A DNA stretch of 64,000 bases, from NCBI RefSeq assembly GCF_016427535.1, contig NZ_JAELXV010000014.1:1-64000 (forward strand), given 5' to 3'. Position 1 is the first letter of the stretch; the number at the start of each line of letters is the position of its first letter. The DNA comes from Hymenobacter sp. BT559 (GTDB taxonomy: Bacteria > Bacteroidota > Bacteroidia > Cytophagales > Hymenobacteraceae). The position numbers and the translations under genes are program-made. The notes under the pieces are model-generated. The model searched no databases and was not told where the DNA came from. It saw only the letters and a program-made list of their open reading frames with translations. Of this stretch, positions 16,908 to 26,081 are shown piece after piece.

Positions 16908-17557
16908 AGAACGTGCTAATACTAGGGGGGCAGGGCAATGCCTCTGTCATCGGGAATGCCATGCTCGATGCGGCCCAGCGGGGCAGCCAAGAATACCGGT
17001 TTTGCGGCTACGTGAACGACCGGGATAATTGCGAGGAAATAGAAGGCTACCCCGTCAAAGGTGGGCTGCAAGACATTCCGAGGCTACTAGACGAAGGCTA
17101 CTACTTCCTCAATACGATTTATAAGATAGACGGGCAGCGGGAGCGGATTGCGCTCTTCGACTCCCTGGCCATCCCCGACGACCGGTTGGCCACGTTTGTG
17201 CACCCTACCGCGTACATAGCCGCCCATGTAGACCTAGGGCCTGGGTGCGTGGTAATGCCGCATGCCATCATTTCTACCAACGTGAAGCTGGGTAAGTGCA
17301 CCCGGGTGATGATTGGGGCCATTATCAGCCACAATTGCACCATTGGGGCGCATACATTCGTAGCCGCCGGCTCTTGCTCAGGCTCTAACTTACAAGTAGG
17401 CGAGGGAGTGCACATTAGTATGAATGCCACCGTGCGAGAGTTTCTTACTATCGGCAACTACGCTACCCTAGCAATGGGTAGCGTGCTGCTCAAGGACGTG
17501 GGCGAACTGGAAGTTTGGGCAGGTAACCCCGCTAAAATGCTACGCCATGCGCAGTAA
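16904..17557 (+). CDS. NeuD/PglD-type sugar O- or N-acyltransferase
   Basis: A 217-residue acyltransferase with an N-terminal Rossmann-like sugar-nucleotide domain (MKNVLILGGQGNASVI, residues about 1-95) and a C-terminal left-handed beta helix built from hexapeptide repeats (about 96-210: FVHPTAYIAAHVDLGPG, ISHNCTIGAHTFVAAG). His143 in SHNCTIGAH corresponds to the catalytic base of PglD. It should transfer an acetyl or similar group to an amino sugar, probably that made by the aminotransferase in the same block. It overlaps WbqC by 4 bases and the glycosyltransferase by 11. Confidence 0.9.
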   Translation: MKNVLILGGQGNASVIGNAMLDAAQRGSQEYRFCGYVNDRDNCEEIEGYPVKGGLQDIPRLLDEGYYFLNTIYKIDGQRERIALFDSLAIPDDRLATFVHPTAYIAAHVDLGPGCVVMPHAIISTNVKLGKCTRVMIGAIISHNCTIGAHTFVAAGSCSGSNLQVGEGVHISMNATVREFLTIGNYATLAMGSVLLKDVGELEVWAGNPAKMLRHAQ

Positions 17558-18530
17558 GGAGCCGCTGGTAAGCGTGCGGGTCATCACCTACAACCATGAG
17601 CGCTTTCTCCGGGATTGCCTAGATGGTATCATGTCCCAAGAGACTTCTTTCCCGTTCGAAGTAGTGATTGGAGAAGACTGTAGCACCGACGGTACCCGTT
17701 TGATTTGCCAGGAGTTCCAGGCGCGCTATCCCGACCAAATTAGGTTGCTGCTACACGCACAAAACGTAGGTGCCCAGACTAATGCTCGCCTGGCCCGCGA
17801 GGCCTGCGTCGGTAAGTACATCGCGTTCTGCGAGGGCGATGACTATTGGACCGACCCGTCGAAGCTCCAACAGCAGGTAGATTTTCTGGAGGCACATCCG
17901 GCGTACGTACTCTGCTTTCATAACTGCTGGATGAAGTTTGAGCAGGACCCTAGCAAGGCGATGGAGCTGTTTCAGACCTATACCAAGACCGACTATGCCA
18001 TTCCGGACTTGATTGGGAAATGGCTTATTCCGACCGCTTCGGTTGTGTTCCGTAATCAGCTACTCACCGAGTATCCCGAGTGGCTCCGCAATGCGGTAGT
18101 GGGCGACACTCCTTTCTTTATCTTGCTGGCGTCGTTTGGCCAGCTGAAGCTATTGCCGGGCGTTATGGCCGTATACCGCCGGCACGATAGCGGCGCCACC
18201 ACCCTATTGCACGGGTACCGGTACTGGGAGCGAATGGTTGAATTGTACACCGCCATTAACAAGCACTTTAACTACCAATATAGCAAGGAAATAAACCCCA
18301 TTCTAAAGTGGTTTCATTACCACCTTACCCAATTATCGTTGCAGGATGGCGATTACCCGAAGTACCGTTTGTACTCCCAACGCTGCCTGCGTTTCACTAA
18401 AGAACTGCTGGTTGGGTATCACCACCTTGGCTTGTTCCACTACCGCTATGCGGTGCTCTATCTTACTGCCAAGAGCCCGTTACTTTTCAACGCGCGCACC
18501 CAGTGGCAAGCCAAAACAAAGATCCTGTAG
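17547..18530 (+). CDS. Family 2 glycosyltransferase
   Basis: A 327-residue GT-A glycosyltransferase. The nucleotide-binding start (PLVSVRVITYNHERFLRDCLDG), the GEDCSTDGT loop and the metal-binding EGDDYW (a DxD-type site near residue 95) are clear; the C-terminal half is helical and variable, as usual. It has no membrane segment, so it should work on a lipid-linked acceptor at the cytoplasmic face. It overlaps the acyltransferase gene by 11 bases and is the last gene of the block. Confidence 0.92.
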   Translation: MRSKEPLVSVRVITYNHERFLRDCLDGIMSQETSFPFEVVIGEDCSTDGTRLICQEFQARYPDQIRLLLHAQNVGAQTNARLAREACVGKYIAFCEGDDYWTDPSKLQQQVDFLEAHPAYVLCFHNCWMKFEQDPSKAMELFQTYTKTDYAIPDLIGKWLIPTASVVFRNQLLTEYPEWLRNAVVGDTPFFILLASFGQLKLLPGVMAVYRRHDSGATTLLHGYRYWERMVELYTAINKHFNYQYSKEINPILKWFHYHLTQLSLQDGDYPKYRLYSQRCLRFTKELLVGYHHLGLFHYRYAVLYLTAKSPLLFNARTQWQAKTKIL

Positions 18531-18959
18531 GGCGATGCCTCTCTTTTAGTAGAAAAGCTGCCTAGATAAACTGGTAGGTATTTTAAGCTAGAACTATACG
18601 CGACTAGTTGCAGCTTACTAAAACTTAGTACACCGTGTCTATAAGGACCACCTGTCTCTACGTGCTATTGTATGAAGGCAAGCAACCGCATCTAGCTTAT
18701 CCTAGTTGTCCCTCTTCATTTTATCCCTTTACATAACTATGCTTATATCCCTACTCTTGAAATAAGTGCGGTTTTGGCTTGCATGGAAGAGTAACGCATG
18801 TTAGTACTTAACTAGTAGCTAGGCTATTAATTATCTCTTGTCGGCAACCGCTAGGCCACCTTTTTATTTCCTAGCTAGACAACGCTTGTGGCCCGCCCTG
18901 CATCTATCGGCTACTTTCCCACTCCTGCTGAGCCAGACAGGTGCTTTTTTCGTAGCCCC
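18531..18959. other. Spacer without recognised features
   Basis: About 430 bases between the glycosyltransferase and the erythromycin-esterase-like gene. A short match to the dispersed repeat (AGTGCGGTTTT at about 18766) lies within it. No other structure was seen. Confidence 0.4.
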
Positions 18960-20231
18960 ATGCGCAGAAGCCACGCCCCAAACGGACGCCCAACTACCCC
19001 AACCAGCCAGCTAGCCCACAGCTGGATAACCTTGCTGCTCTTGCTGGCTTTTAATCAGCTACGCGCCCAGGCACCAGCCGATATTGCCCGCCTCAACCAG
19101 CAGCTTACCCCGCTGACGGCGGTGCGGGCTGGCAGCGGGTTTGCCGACCTGGCCCCGCTGGCCGCTGTGGTGGCGCCCGCGCGGGTAGTAGGCTTGGGCG
19201 AATGCACGCACGGCACGCACGAAGTCTTTCAGCTCAAGCACCGGCTGCTGGAATACTTGGTCACGCAGCAGGGCTTCACCACGTTCGCCCTCGAAGTCGA
19301 TTACGGGTACGCTGAAATCCTCAACGAGTACATTCAGACAGGGGAAGGTGACTCGCTCACGGTGCATAAGGCAGTGGGCTTTGACATCTGGAATACCACC
19401 GAATTTTGGGACATGGTGCAGTGGATGCGGGCCTACAATCAGCAGCACGCCGCCAAAATCCGCTACGTGGGCATTGATATGCAAAACCCCGAGCCCAACC
19501 TGCTCCGTCTCGAGCACTTCGCCACCCAGCGGGCCGATACCGTGTTAGGGCGGCGCGTGCGGGATCTGCGCGCTACTTACGCCGCCCTCAATAAGGCGTC
19601 GCCGGCTACTAAACTGCGCCTCGTGCGCCTCTCGGACGAATTGGTGCAGCACCTGCAAGCGGTGACAGCCCCCGCGGCGCTGCAGCAGCACGGGCAGGTA
19701 CTGCGGCAGCGGGCCGAGCTGAGAGCAGAAACGCGCGACCAGGCGATGGCTACCAACGTCACCTGGCTGCTTGGGCAAGAGCCGGCGGCCAAAATCGTGT
19801 TGTGGGCGCACAATACCCACATACGGCGCGATGGGGACCAACCGCAAATGGGATGGTTCTTGTCCAAGCAGCTAGGGCCGGCCTACGTAGCCGTGGGCTT
19901 CGCCACCGGCCACGGCACGGCCCGCGTCCTAAACCCGGACGGGTCGGCCTGGGCCCTCGTGCTGGCGCCCCCCACTTCCAACGCCTTCGAGGCGTGGCTC
20001 GACCAGGCAACGCCACCCAACTACTTTCTCAACCTACGCAGCGCCGCCGCTACCAGCAAGTGGCTGACCAAGCGCCAGAAGTTTCGGTTTATTGGGGCAG
20101 CGGGACCGGTTGGCGGCGCGAATAGGGAGTTTTTGTGGCACGCACCCCTCTCCCAAGCGTTCGATGCCCTGTTTTACCTGCACGAGACCTCCGCAGCGCA
20201 GTCCTACCAGGCGGCGCACCCGACCCGGTAG
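18960..20231 (+). CDS. Erythromycin-esterase-family exported protein
   Basis: A 423-residue protein of the erythromycin-esterase superfamily (EreA/EreB-like). The family motifs are present: GLGECTHGTHEVFQLKH with its His pair, the Glu in FALEVDYG, and the WAHNTHI segment. Characterised members open the macrolide ring by hydrolysis, but many relatives have other or unknown substrates, so resistance should not be assumed. A signal peptide (HSWITLLLLLAFNQLRAQ) suggests export, unlike cytoplasmic EreA. The ATG at 18960 is chosen because the upstream extension to 18888 has a GTG start and lengthens the N-terminus beyond a normal signal. A hairpin terminator follows. A second, distant relative lies at 55406. 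Confidence 0.85.
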   Translation: MRRSHAPNGRPTTPTSQLAHSWITLLLLLAFNQLRAQAPADIARLNQQLTPLTAVRAGSGFADLAPLAAVVAPARVVGLGECTHGTHEVFQLKHRLLEYLVTQQGFTTFALEVDYGYAEILNEYIQTGEGDSLTVHKAVGFDIWNTTEFWDMVQWMRAYNQQHAAKIRYVGIDMQNPEPNLLRLEHFATQRADTVLGRRVRDLRATYAALNKASPATKLRLVRLSDELVQHLQAVTAPAALQQHGQVLRQRAELRAETRDQAMATNVTWLLGQEPAAKIVLWAHNTHIRRDGDQPQMGWFLSKQLGPAYVAVGFATGHGTARVLNPDGSAWALVLAPPTSNAFEAWLDQATPPNYFLNLRSAAATSKWLTKRQKFRFIGAAGPVGGANREFLWHAPLSQAFDALFYLHETSAAQSYQAAHPTR

Positions 20232-20248
20232 CATAAGCACTACTGCCA

Positions 20249-20286
20249 TTTTACGTGTTAGAAACCACGGACTATAACACGTAAAA
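20249..20286. terminator. Hairpin terminator
   Basis: Perfect 12-base arms (20249-20260 TTTTACGTGTTA and 20275-20286 TAACACGTAAAA) around a 14-base loop, just after the erythromycin-esterase-like gene. The A/T ends allow use in both directions. Confidence 0.75.
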
Positions 20287-20359
20287 AGGCTGGTGACAGC
20301 TTTTTCCCTTACCCGAGCGCCGCATACCGGGTAGTCTTGGCCACTTTCAGTATGTCAGC

Positions 20360-20838
20360 TTATCGATTCAGCTTAAAAGCTGGGAGGATAGCGCTTTCTC
20401 GCTCATAGCACTCGACCGCGCCTACACATAAGCGCTGGGGTAAGCGCGTCCCAAGCTGTATGTGGCACACCTGGGCTGATCCCTTGTTGCTACTTGCTTT
20501 AAAGTAGAGCGCGTTATGACGCACTTGATAGGGTAACTCATGGGGCATACCTACCACATATTGCGCGATAGGCACGTGCTGCGCATTGAGAAAGAGCAGG
20601 CGGCTGTGACCATGGTTAAGGAGCGCCGCTTGGACCAGGTAAGATTCTGCTAAGACGTAATAACGCAGGTGCCCCCCTGGTCCGTAATGCGCCCTAACAG
20701 CTGCTGGTCGGAGTCGCGGCTCGTGCACTGCTGCGCGCGAGGTGCGGGCAGGTGGTAGCTCCCCAACAGGGTGCTTAGCCTTTGCCCAGAGAGGAGTAGC
20801 GCTTGGGTAGCCAGTAAGAAGGGGACAAGTTGGGGCAT
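20360..20838 (-). pseudogene. Secreted protein gene broken by a frameshift in a G6 run
   Basis: Two frames join into one gene. The first (from the ATG at 20838) starts MPQLVPFLLATQALLLSGQ, an export signal, and runs to GRITDQGG before a premature stop at 20650. The second carries on as GGHLRYYVLAESYL to the stop at 20360. The switch falls on six G on the coding strand (20672-20677); one more G would give a single frame of about 159 residues. This may be a sequencing error, a recent mutation or an on/off switch. The protein family is not recognised. Confidence 0.65.
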
Positions 20839-20972
20839 AAGGCCTTATAAAGTTAAGAGCTACTGCTAGGAAGTGGCTGCAAGTACGAGGAAGTACTATA
20901 GGCTAGCAAAGCGTGCATGGGAGTATCCCACTTTATTTGCTACTGCTTAAGGCAAGAGGAGCCAGCACGCAA

Positions 20973-21010
20973 CCTAATCACTCACTTGTGCTCACAAGTG
21001 AATGATTAGG
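20973..21010. terminator. Hairpin with T-run, possible terminator
   Basis: Arms 20973-20990 and 20993-21010 pair at 17 of 18 positions with a two-base loop, and GGCCTTTT follows on the plus strand. No rightward gene precedes it directly, so its transcript is not known. Confidence 0.5.
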
Positions 21011-21222
21011 GGCCTTTTGCTATTCGAATACGCTCTTATTGGTGTTGAAAAGTAATTAAAAGGACTATCTACTAAACATAAAAAAACGTTATCGGACTAT
21101 TTTTAAAAGACGGATTGTTTCACCGTGAAGCCAGCATTCTTTTTAAGCTTAGCTTTCGCAAATAGACTGTTTTGACAGGCTTTGTACGGCCTACTCTCTC
21201 CTTACTTACCATCTCTTCGCTG

Positions 21223-22148
21223 ATGCTTAACTGGCGGTCGCTTCTCTTTGGTGGATTCGTGCTGAGTTCCTGTGGCCAGCAGCAAAAACAAGTACCACAA
21301 GCTGTCTCCCCCAACCTGCTTCACCGTGGGCGCATCAGCTCGTGTATCTACCGACCGGGTCTGACTCTGGCGTGTTTGATTTATTGCCGGTCAACGGGGA
21401 TACCTTAATCGCCGTGAAGTGGCAGGGCGGGCTAGCGGTGACGACTGATGCGGGCAAGCATTGAAAAGGGCTACACGACCAGGGCCAAAGCCCTGATTTT
21501 TTGTACCTCAAGTACCTGACTATCGACCAGCATCATGTCTTGTGGGAATTAGACAGCTGGCCGGGTATCCATGAGCCCGCTTATTCACTACTGGCCTATT
21601 CCACTGATATCGGCGAGACGTGGACCCGACAAGAGTTTGACACCCATACTTTTTTCCCCTATGAATTCTACTCTCGTCCTGGCCAAGCGCTGCAAGTGGT
21701 CACTTACGATGGGAAAGTACACCAAATGCAGGACCGGGTAGGCAAAAAGTGGAAGCTTATCCAAGCGATAGCTGAGCTAGACAATTCGGTGAATGATACC
21801 ACCTATGACGACTCTTACTTCGCTGGCGCTCGCTTTAAGTTCTTAAAAACAGGCAAGTTGTTCTCTCAGGCGGGAAAGGGATGGCAGCCGGTTGCCACTG
21901 CGGGGTTCCTGAATCAACTGGATGACGTTTGCGCCTGCCAGGGAAGCACGTACCTAACGGGTCAGAACAGCGCAGCTGATCCACCTATTCATTATGTGGT
22001 ACGCATCGCAAAAGGGCGAGTACAGGATACGGTTCGGACACAGGAGGAACAACAGCACCTGCGTTGTGATAGCAAAGGCCGGCGCTGGCTATTTAGCTAC
22101 AGAGGCATTTGGAAGCAGGCCGGGCAGCAGCTTCAGAAACGCTATTAA
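21223..22148 (+). pseudogene. Decayed Asp-box (BNR repeat) lipoprotein
   Basis: A gene broken by two lesions. It begins at 21223 with a lipobox (GGFVLSSC). Near 21330-21360 the frame must shift to continue as SGVFDLLPVNGDTL. A TGA at 21462-21464 then stops it inside TTDAGKH-stop-KG, where an Asp-box would have Trp. The frame goes on to 22148 and holds a second Asp-box, STDIGETW. Asp-boxes mark beta-propellers such as sialidase-like and PSII-stability-factor-like proteins. In its intact form it was probably an outer-surface lipoprotein of unknown ligand. Confidence 0.7.
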
Positions 22149-22170
22149 AAGCACGTGACCTAATCGCAAG

Positions 22171-22206
22171 TTCACAATCCTTAAACGAACCTTCAAGGAC
22201 TGTGAA
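22171..22206. terminator. Hairpin after the Asp-box pseudogene
   Basis: Arms TTCACAATCCTT (22171-22182) and AAGGACTGTGAA (22195-22206) pair at 11 of 12 positions. It lies just past the stop of the pseudogene. Confidence 0.5.
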
Positions 22207-22426
22207 AGCTCAAGCCCTTTCAGTGTGCAGGAACTCGACTAGCTTCTGGATTCACACAGCAATTGCGACGACAAGGGGGATTATTGGACTGAATGAGGTT
22301 GTATATCATTGCATTAGAGTGCAAAAGTGGCGCAGAATGCAATTAGTAGATTAATTTATACTCCTGCTTTTCGCTTGCTCCGCTAAGATAAATAATCGCA
22401 GTAGAATATTAATAGCTGATTGTCTT

Positions 22427-23890
22427 CTAGCGGCTAGCGTAAAGCAGTTGCCGGTAGCCTGAAAGTCCGAGCCCCAGCACTACGCCGACGTAGAGGGCCC
22501 ACGATTGCCCTAGGTGCAGCCAAGTATAGTCAGCGTATACCTGAGGCCGAAACTGCGGGATGGCCTGAGCATCGGCCACCGTGAAGGTGCGGAATGTGCT
22601 TTCCAAGGCCATCTTGGGGTAAAAGAACTGCTGGGTACGTAGGCGAAATGCGTCTACGTCGCGGCTGAACTCATTGTACTGGTGCCAGTGGGTGCCAGCC
22701 AGCGCAGCCAGCGTCTCTTGCAAGAGTAGGGCGGGGCTCAGCAACTGGAGCCGCCGGATGGCGGCTTGCTGCTTTTCAATCTGGCCGTAGAGCTTGTCCT
22801 CCGCCACGCGGGTTGCTTGGTCCTTTATTATTTGACTTTTAGAAACGATGACGCCGTAGCCATACACCATGCCCGGTGTGACGATGGACGCCTGCCGAAT
22901 GAGCGTGCGCGGGTTGTTGAACACCTCCTTGGTGAGCAGTTGGCCGTCCTTCTCGAAGTAGCGGTTGGTGGCGTCGCGCTCGGCCGTGGTGAGCGCAATG
23001 CGGCTCGGAATAGGGTAGGTGCGGCTCAGGCCGGTTTGCAGCAGGTTGGGCACCAGCAGGCCCAGCAGTAGCCACAAGAATATCAGGCTCATGGCATTGA
23101 GGTTAGAGCTGAGCGAGAAGCTGTTGACCAAGAACGCCAGCGCAAACCAGAACGCGAAATACAGCGATACAAACGCCACCACCCACCACCAGTTGGCGCT
23201 GGCCAGGAAGCTCGGCCCAATCAGCAGCGTCAACAGGGGCACCACGACCGCCCAGAAAAACGCCGTGAATAGCCCAAAGCGAATGAGCAACCGCCCCAGC
23301 AGCAGCCGGGCAATCGACTGGTTGCTTGTCTTGAGCAGCACCCAGGTGCCCTGCTCTTTCTCGGCCGACAGCAAATTGTAAGTGAACACAATGATGAGCA
23401 GAGGCAGCAGATACACCACCACAAACGAGAAATCGAACGGCCCCACGAATTGCAGGAAGCTATTGTCAATCTCGCTTTCGTGCACCAGGTACTGCTTGCG
23501 GGTGATGTACACCTTATAATAAAACGGCTGCACACCGCTCTGGCCCGTGGCCAGCGCTTGCAGGGCGAACGGTTGCTTCACAGCGTACTGCGCGCCCTCG
23601 TTGCGGGCCGTGTTATAAGCAAACGTAGGGTCGTCCCAGATAAAGCCGGGGTAGCGCATACCGTGGGCCTCGATGCGCCGGATGCGGGCCGTGAGGCTAT
23701 CCTGAGTTTCTAATTGGTGGGCCCGGATGCGGCCCATGGTGCGCTGCTGCTGCCCCAGCAGGCTGCTGCCAATCCAGAGCGCGCCCACCAGCAGCACGAA
23801 TAAGATGGAAAAGAGCGTAACCAGCACCCGGTTACGGTATAAGGAAGTGATTTCGTGCCGAAACAGCACCCGAAACAGGGAAGCCTGCAT
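22427..23890 (-). CDS. ABC-2 type transporter permease (DUF3526-like), second subunit
   Basis: A 487-residue inner-membrane protein with one N-terminal membrane segment (YRNRVLVTLFSILFVLLVGALWIG), a large periplasmic domain (about 50-180) and five or so further segments from about 185 onward, ending with a last one near the C-terminus (WALYVGVVLGLGLSGYRQLL). This is the DUF3526 layout seen in NosY-like ABC-2 permeases of Bacteroidota. The ATG at 23890 is preferred; the extension to 23962 is Pro/Gly-rich and overlaps the upstream gene. It is the last gene of the receptor, ATPase, permease, permease series. Substrate unknown. Confidence 0.85.
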   Translation of the reverse strand: MQASLFRVLFRHEITSLYRNRVLVTLFSILFVLLVGALWIGSSLLGQQQRTMGRIRAHQLETQDSLTARIRRIEAHGMRYPGFIWDDPTFAYNTARNEGAQYAVKQPFALQALATGQSGVQPFYYKVYITRKQYLVHESEIDNSFLQFVGPFDFSFVVVYLLPLLIIVFTYNLLSAEKEQGTWVLLKTSNQSIARLLLGRLLIRFGLFTAFFWAVVVPLLTLLIGPSFLASANWWWVVAFVSLYFAFWFALAFLVNSFSLSSNLNAMSLIFLWLLLGLLVPNLLQTGLSRTYPIPSRIALTTAERDATNRYFEKDGQLLTKEVFNNPRTLIRQASIVTPGMVYGYGVIVSKSQIIKDQATRVAEDKLYGQIEKQQAAIRRLQLLSPALLLQETLAALAGTHWHQYNEFSRDVDAFRLRTQQFFYPKMALESTFRTFTVADAQAIPQFRPQVYADYTWLHLGQSWALYVGVVLGLGLSGYRQLLYASR

Positions 23891-23952
23891 GGTAAAATAC
23901 GGTAAGGGCGGGGCCAACAGAGCCCGGCCGTGAGAAGAAGCGCCGGGTGGAC

Positions 23953-25350
23953 CTAGGCCCACAGGCGGCGATAAGCCAACGCGGCCAGGGCCCCAGCGGC
24001 CACCAGCCAGCCCAGCAGAATGGCCAGCGGCGCGGCGGCATTGGCCAGGCGCCAGCCTAGGTCGGGCGCCGCGTAGGCAAACTGCGGCACGGTCTTCCAG
24101 AAGTTGTTGCTGGCCACCGTGTTCTTCTGGTAAAAGGCATCGACTACCACGCCCACCCGGCGGCGGTGCGCCTCGGCTTGCTGAGCAAAGTCGTTGTGGG
24201 TGTTCATGTCGGTGGCCGTGAGGTGCAGCGAGAAATCGCGGAACGCTAGGAAGGGCGAGAGCACAGCGCTGGCTAGCACTAGTTGGTTTTGGCGGGCCTC
24301 GTTGCGCTCGATGGCCGCGTAGGCCCGGTCCATCACGTGGCCGTCGGTTTCTTCAAAGTACTCGATGGTGATGGGGATGTAGAAAACCGGCAGGTCTTCC
24401 AGGCGCTTGACGTGGTACTGGGCCAGGGTGCGTTGTTCGAGCAGCGCCCGGCGGTAGTCCTTGGTGCCCTCGTTGCCGACCCCGTATTCCTTGTCGCGAA
24501 ACGTTTGGTCGTCGAACTCCACTGCCGTAATGGACGGGTGGGCGCGCCGCGCTAGCTCGCTGGCTAGCCTAGGTACCAGAAACACGCCCACCAGCCAGAA
24601 GCCCGCCAGCACCACCAGCGCCAGCGCCGAGCTGCGCGCCAGCAGCGACACGGCTACGCCTAGCACCGTAAGTAACAGCGCGTAGAGCAGTAGCCCACCC
24701 ACGTAGCAGCCGTAGGCCGGCAGCAGGCGACCTAGCCCGGCCAGTCCGTGTTGGATTAGCAGCAGAGCCAGCGCCCCGAGCGTTAGCACCGCTACTAGCG
24801 CGCCCACCAGCAGCCCGCAGGCCAGCAGCTTGCCCGCAAACAGCTGCCGGGCGCTTACCCGCGTGCTGAGCACCATCTTAATGGTACCGTTTTCCCACTC
24901 CTTGGCGAAGATGCTGTGCGTCAGCAAAAAGATAAACAGCGGCAAGATGAATTGCGCAAAGTAGCCCACGTTCAGAAAGCCGAAGCTGCGCAGGCCGGTA
25001 GCATCGCTCACTTCCCGAAACTTGACCACACCGCGCTGGTGCGGCTCCAAGTAAAACGAGTTGCCGGTGTAGTCTTCCAACCCGTTATCGACCAGGGCCA
25101 GGTCGGCGGTGGGCTTGTAAGCGTAGAAGCCGAAGTGCGCGCCTAGGTGCGGGTTCTTGTCACCCTGCGAGATAAACTGCTTGTAGGTAGTTTGTTGCGA
25201 CTCGCGCAAAAACGCGCTGCGGGTGGTCGAGTACGCATAGCCATTATAGAGGGCCAGGCCCAGCAGCGCGGCCAGGCCCAGCAGCAGCCACGTGACCTTG
25301 GTGGTCCGCAGCAGCTCGGTCAGCTCTTTTCTGACAATAAGCTGAATCAT
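23953..25350 (-). CDS. ABC-2 type transporter permease (DUF3526-like), first subunit
   Basis: A 465-residue permease with the same plan as the next gene: N-terminal segment (VTWLLLGLAALLGLALYNGYAY), a periplasmic domain, then several segments (QFILPLFIFLLTHSIFAKEWENGT is the typical loop-helix of the family). The two permeases are related and probably form a heterodimer with the ATPase encoded just upstream, whose stop codon is directly adjacent to this start. Export of a small molecule or an envelope-linked role is more likely than import, because ABC-2 systems are usually exporters. Confidence 0.85.
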   Translation of the reverse strand: MIQLIVRKELTELLRTTKVTWLLLGLAALLGLALYNGYAYSTTRSAFLRESQQTTYKQFISQGDKNPHLGAHFGFYAYKPTADLALVDNGLEDYTGNSFYLEPHQRGVVKFREVSDATGLRSFGFLNVGYFAQFILPLFIFLLTHSIFAKEWENGTIKMVLSTRVSARQLFAGKLLACGLLVGALVAVLTLGALALLLIQHGLAGLGRLLPAYGCYVGGLLLYALLLTVLGVAVSLLARSSALALVVLAGFWLVGVFLVPRLASELARRAHPSITAVEFDDQTFRDKEYGVGNEGTKDYRRALLEQRTLAQYHVKRLEDLPVFYIPITIEYFEETDGHVMDRAYAAIERNEARQNQLVLASAVLSPFLAFRDFSLHLTATDMNTHNDFAQQAEAHRRRVGVVVDAFYQKNTVASNNFWKTVPQFAYAAPDLGWRLANAAAPLAILLGWLVAAGALAALAYRRLWA

Positions 25351-26058
25351 CTAGGCGAGTTGGTTGACGGTGGTGAGGTAGCGGTCGGTGAGCTCGGCGT
25401 AGGATACGGCCTCCGAGCGCAGCTCCTGCTGCAAGCGACCCTGGTGCATGATGCCGATGCGATGACCTAGGTTCTTGGCCATCAGCAGGTCGTGGGTCGC
25501 GATGAGTGTGCTTACGCCCTGACTGCTGAGGCGCGTGATAACCTGCGCAAACTCGTTGCTGGCGTGTGGGTCGAGGCCCGAAGTGGGCTCATCCAAAAAC
25601 AGCGCCTTGGCCTGCTTGGCTAGGGCAATGGCAATGCCCACCTTCTGGCGCATGCCCTTCGAGTAGCCACCCACGCGCTGGTCGAGGGCACTGGCTTGCA
25701 AGCCAGCCGTTTGGGTGAAGTCCGCAAGCTCGGCCCGCGAGTAAGCGTAGCCCGATAAGCCGCTGAAAAAGGCCAGGTTTTCTAGCCCCGTCAGTGTAGG
25801 GTAGAGGTTCACCACTTCGGGAATGTAGGCCACCAGGTTGCGGGTGGCGTGGTTGTTCACCGACACTTCGAGTCCGTCAATGAGGGCCCGCCCGCTGGTG
25901 GCGGGCAAAAAGCCCAGGAAGATGTTGATGGTGGTCGATTTGCCGGCCCCGTTGGAGCCCAGCAGGCAGTACACCTCCCCGCTCCGGATGTCCAAATCGA
26001 GGCTATCCAGGGCTAGGTGCGCGCCGAAGCGCTTGGTGAGTTTTTCGGCTTTTAGCAT
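25351..26058 (-). CDS. ABC transporter ATP-binding protein
   Basis: A 235-residue ATPase subunit that drives the two permeases encoded downstream. Walker A GSNGAGKST is near residues 34-42, the signature reads YSKGMRQ (in place of LSGGQ), Walker B is ALFLDEP, and the switch His lies in ATHD. The YSKGM form is typical of ABC-2/NosF-like ATPases. The ATG at 26058 is chosen over 26070 because MLKAEKLTKRFG is the normal start. It follows the TonB receptor gene by 23 bases. Confidence 0.93.
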   Translation of the reverse strand: MLKAEKLTKRFGAHLALDSLDLDIRSGEVYCLLGSNGAGKSTTINIFLGFLPATSGRALIDGLEVSVNNHATRNLVAYIPEVVNLYPTLTGLENLAFFSGLSGYAYSRAELADFTQTAGLQASALDQRVGGYSKGMRQKVGIAIALAKQAKALFLDEPTSGLDPHASNEFAQVITRLSSQGVSTLIATHDLLMAKNLGHRIGIMHQGRLQQELRSEAVSYAELTDRYLTTVNQLA

Positions 26059-26081
26059 GCAGTCAATCAAAAAACGAATTC

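Noticed and set aside
18960..20231. Calling the erythromycin-esterase-like gene a macrolide resistance gene
   Set aside because: The protein has an export signal and belongs to a wide superfamily with many non-macrolide members, so resistance cannot be inferred from sequence.
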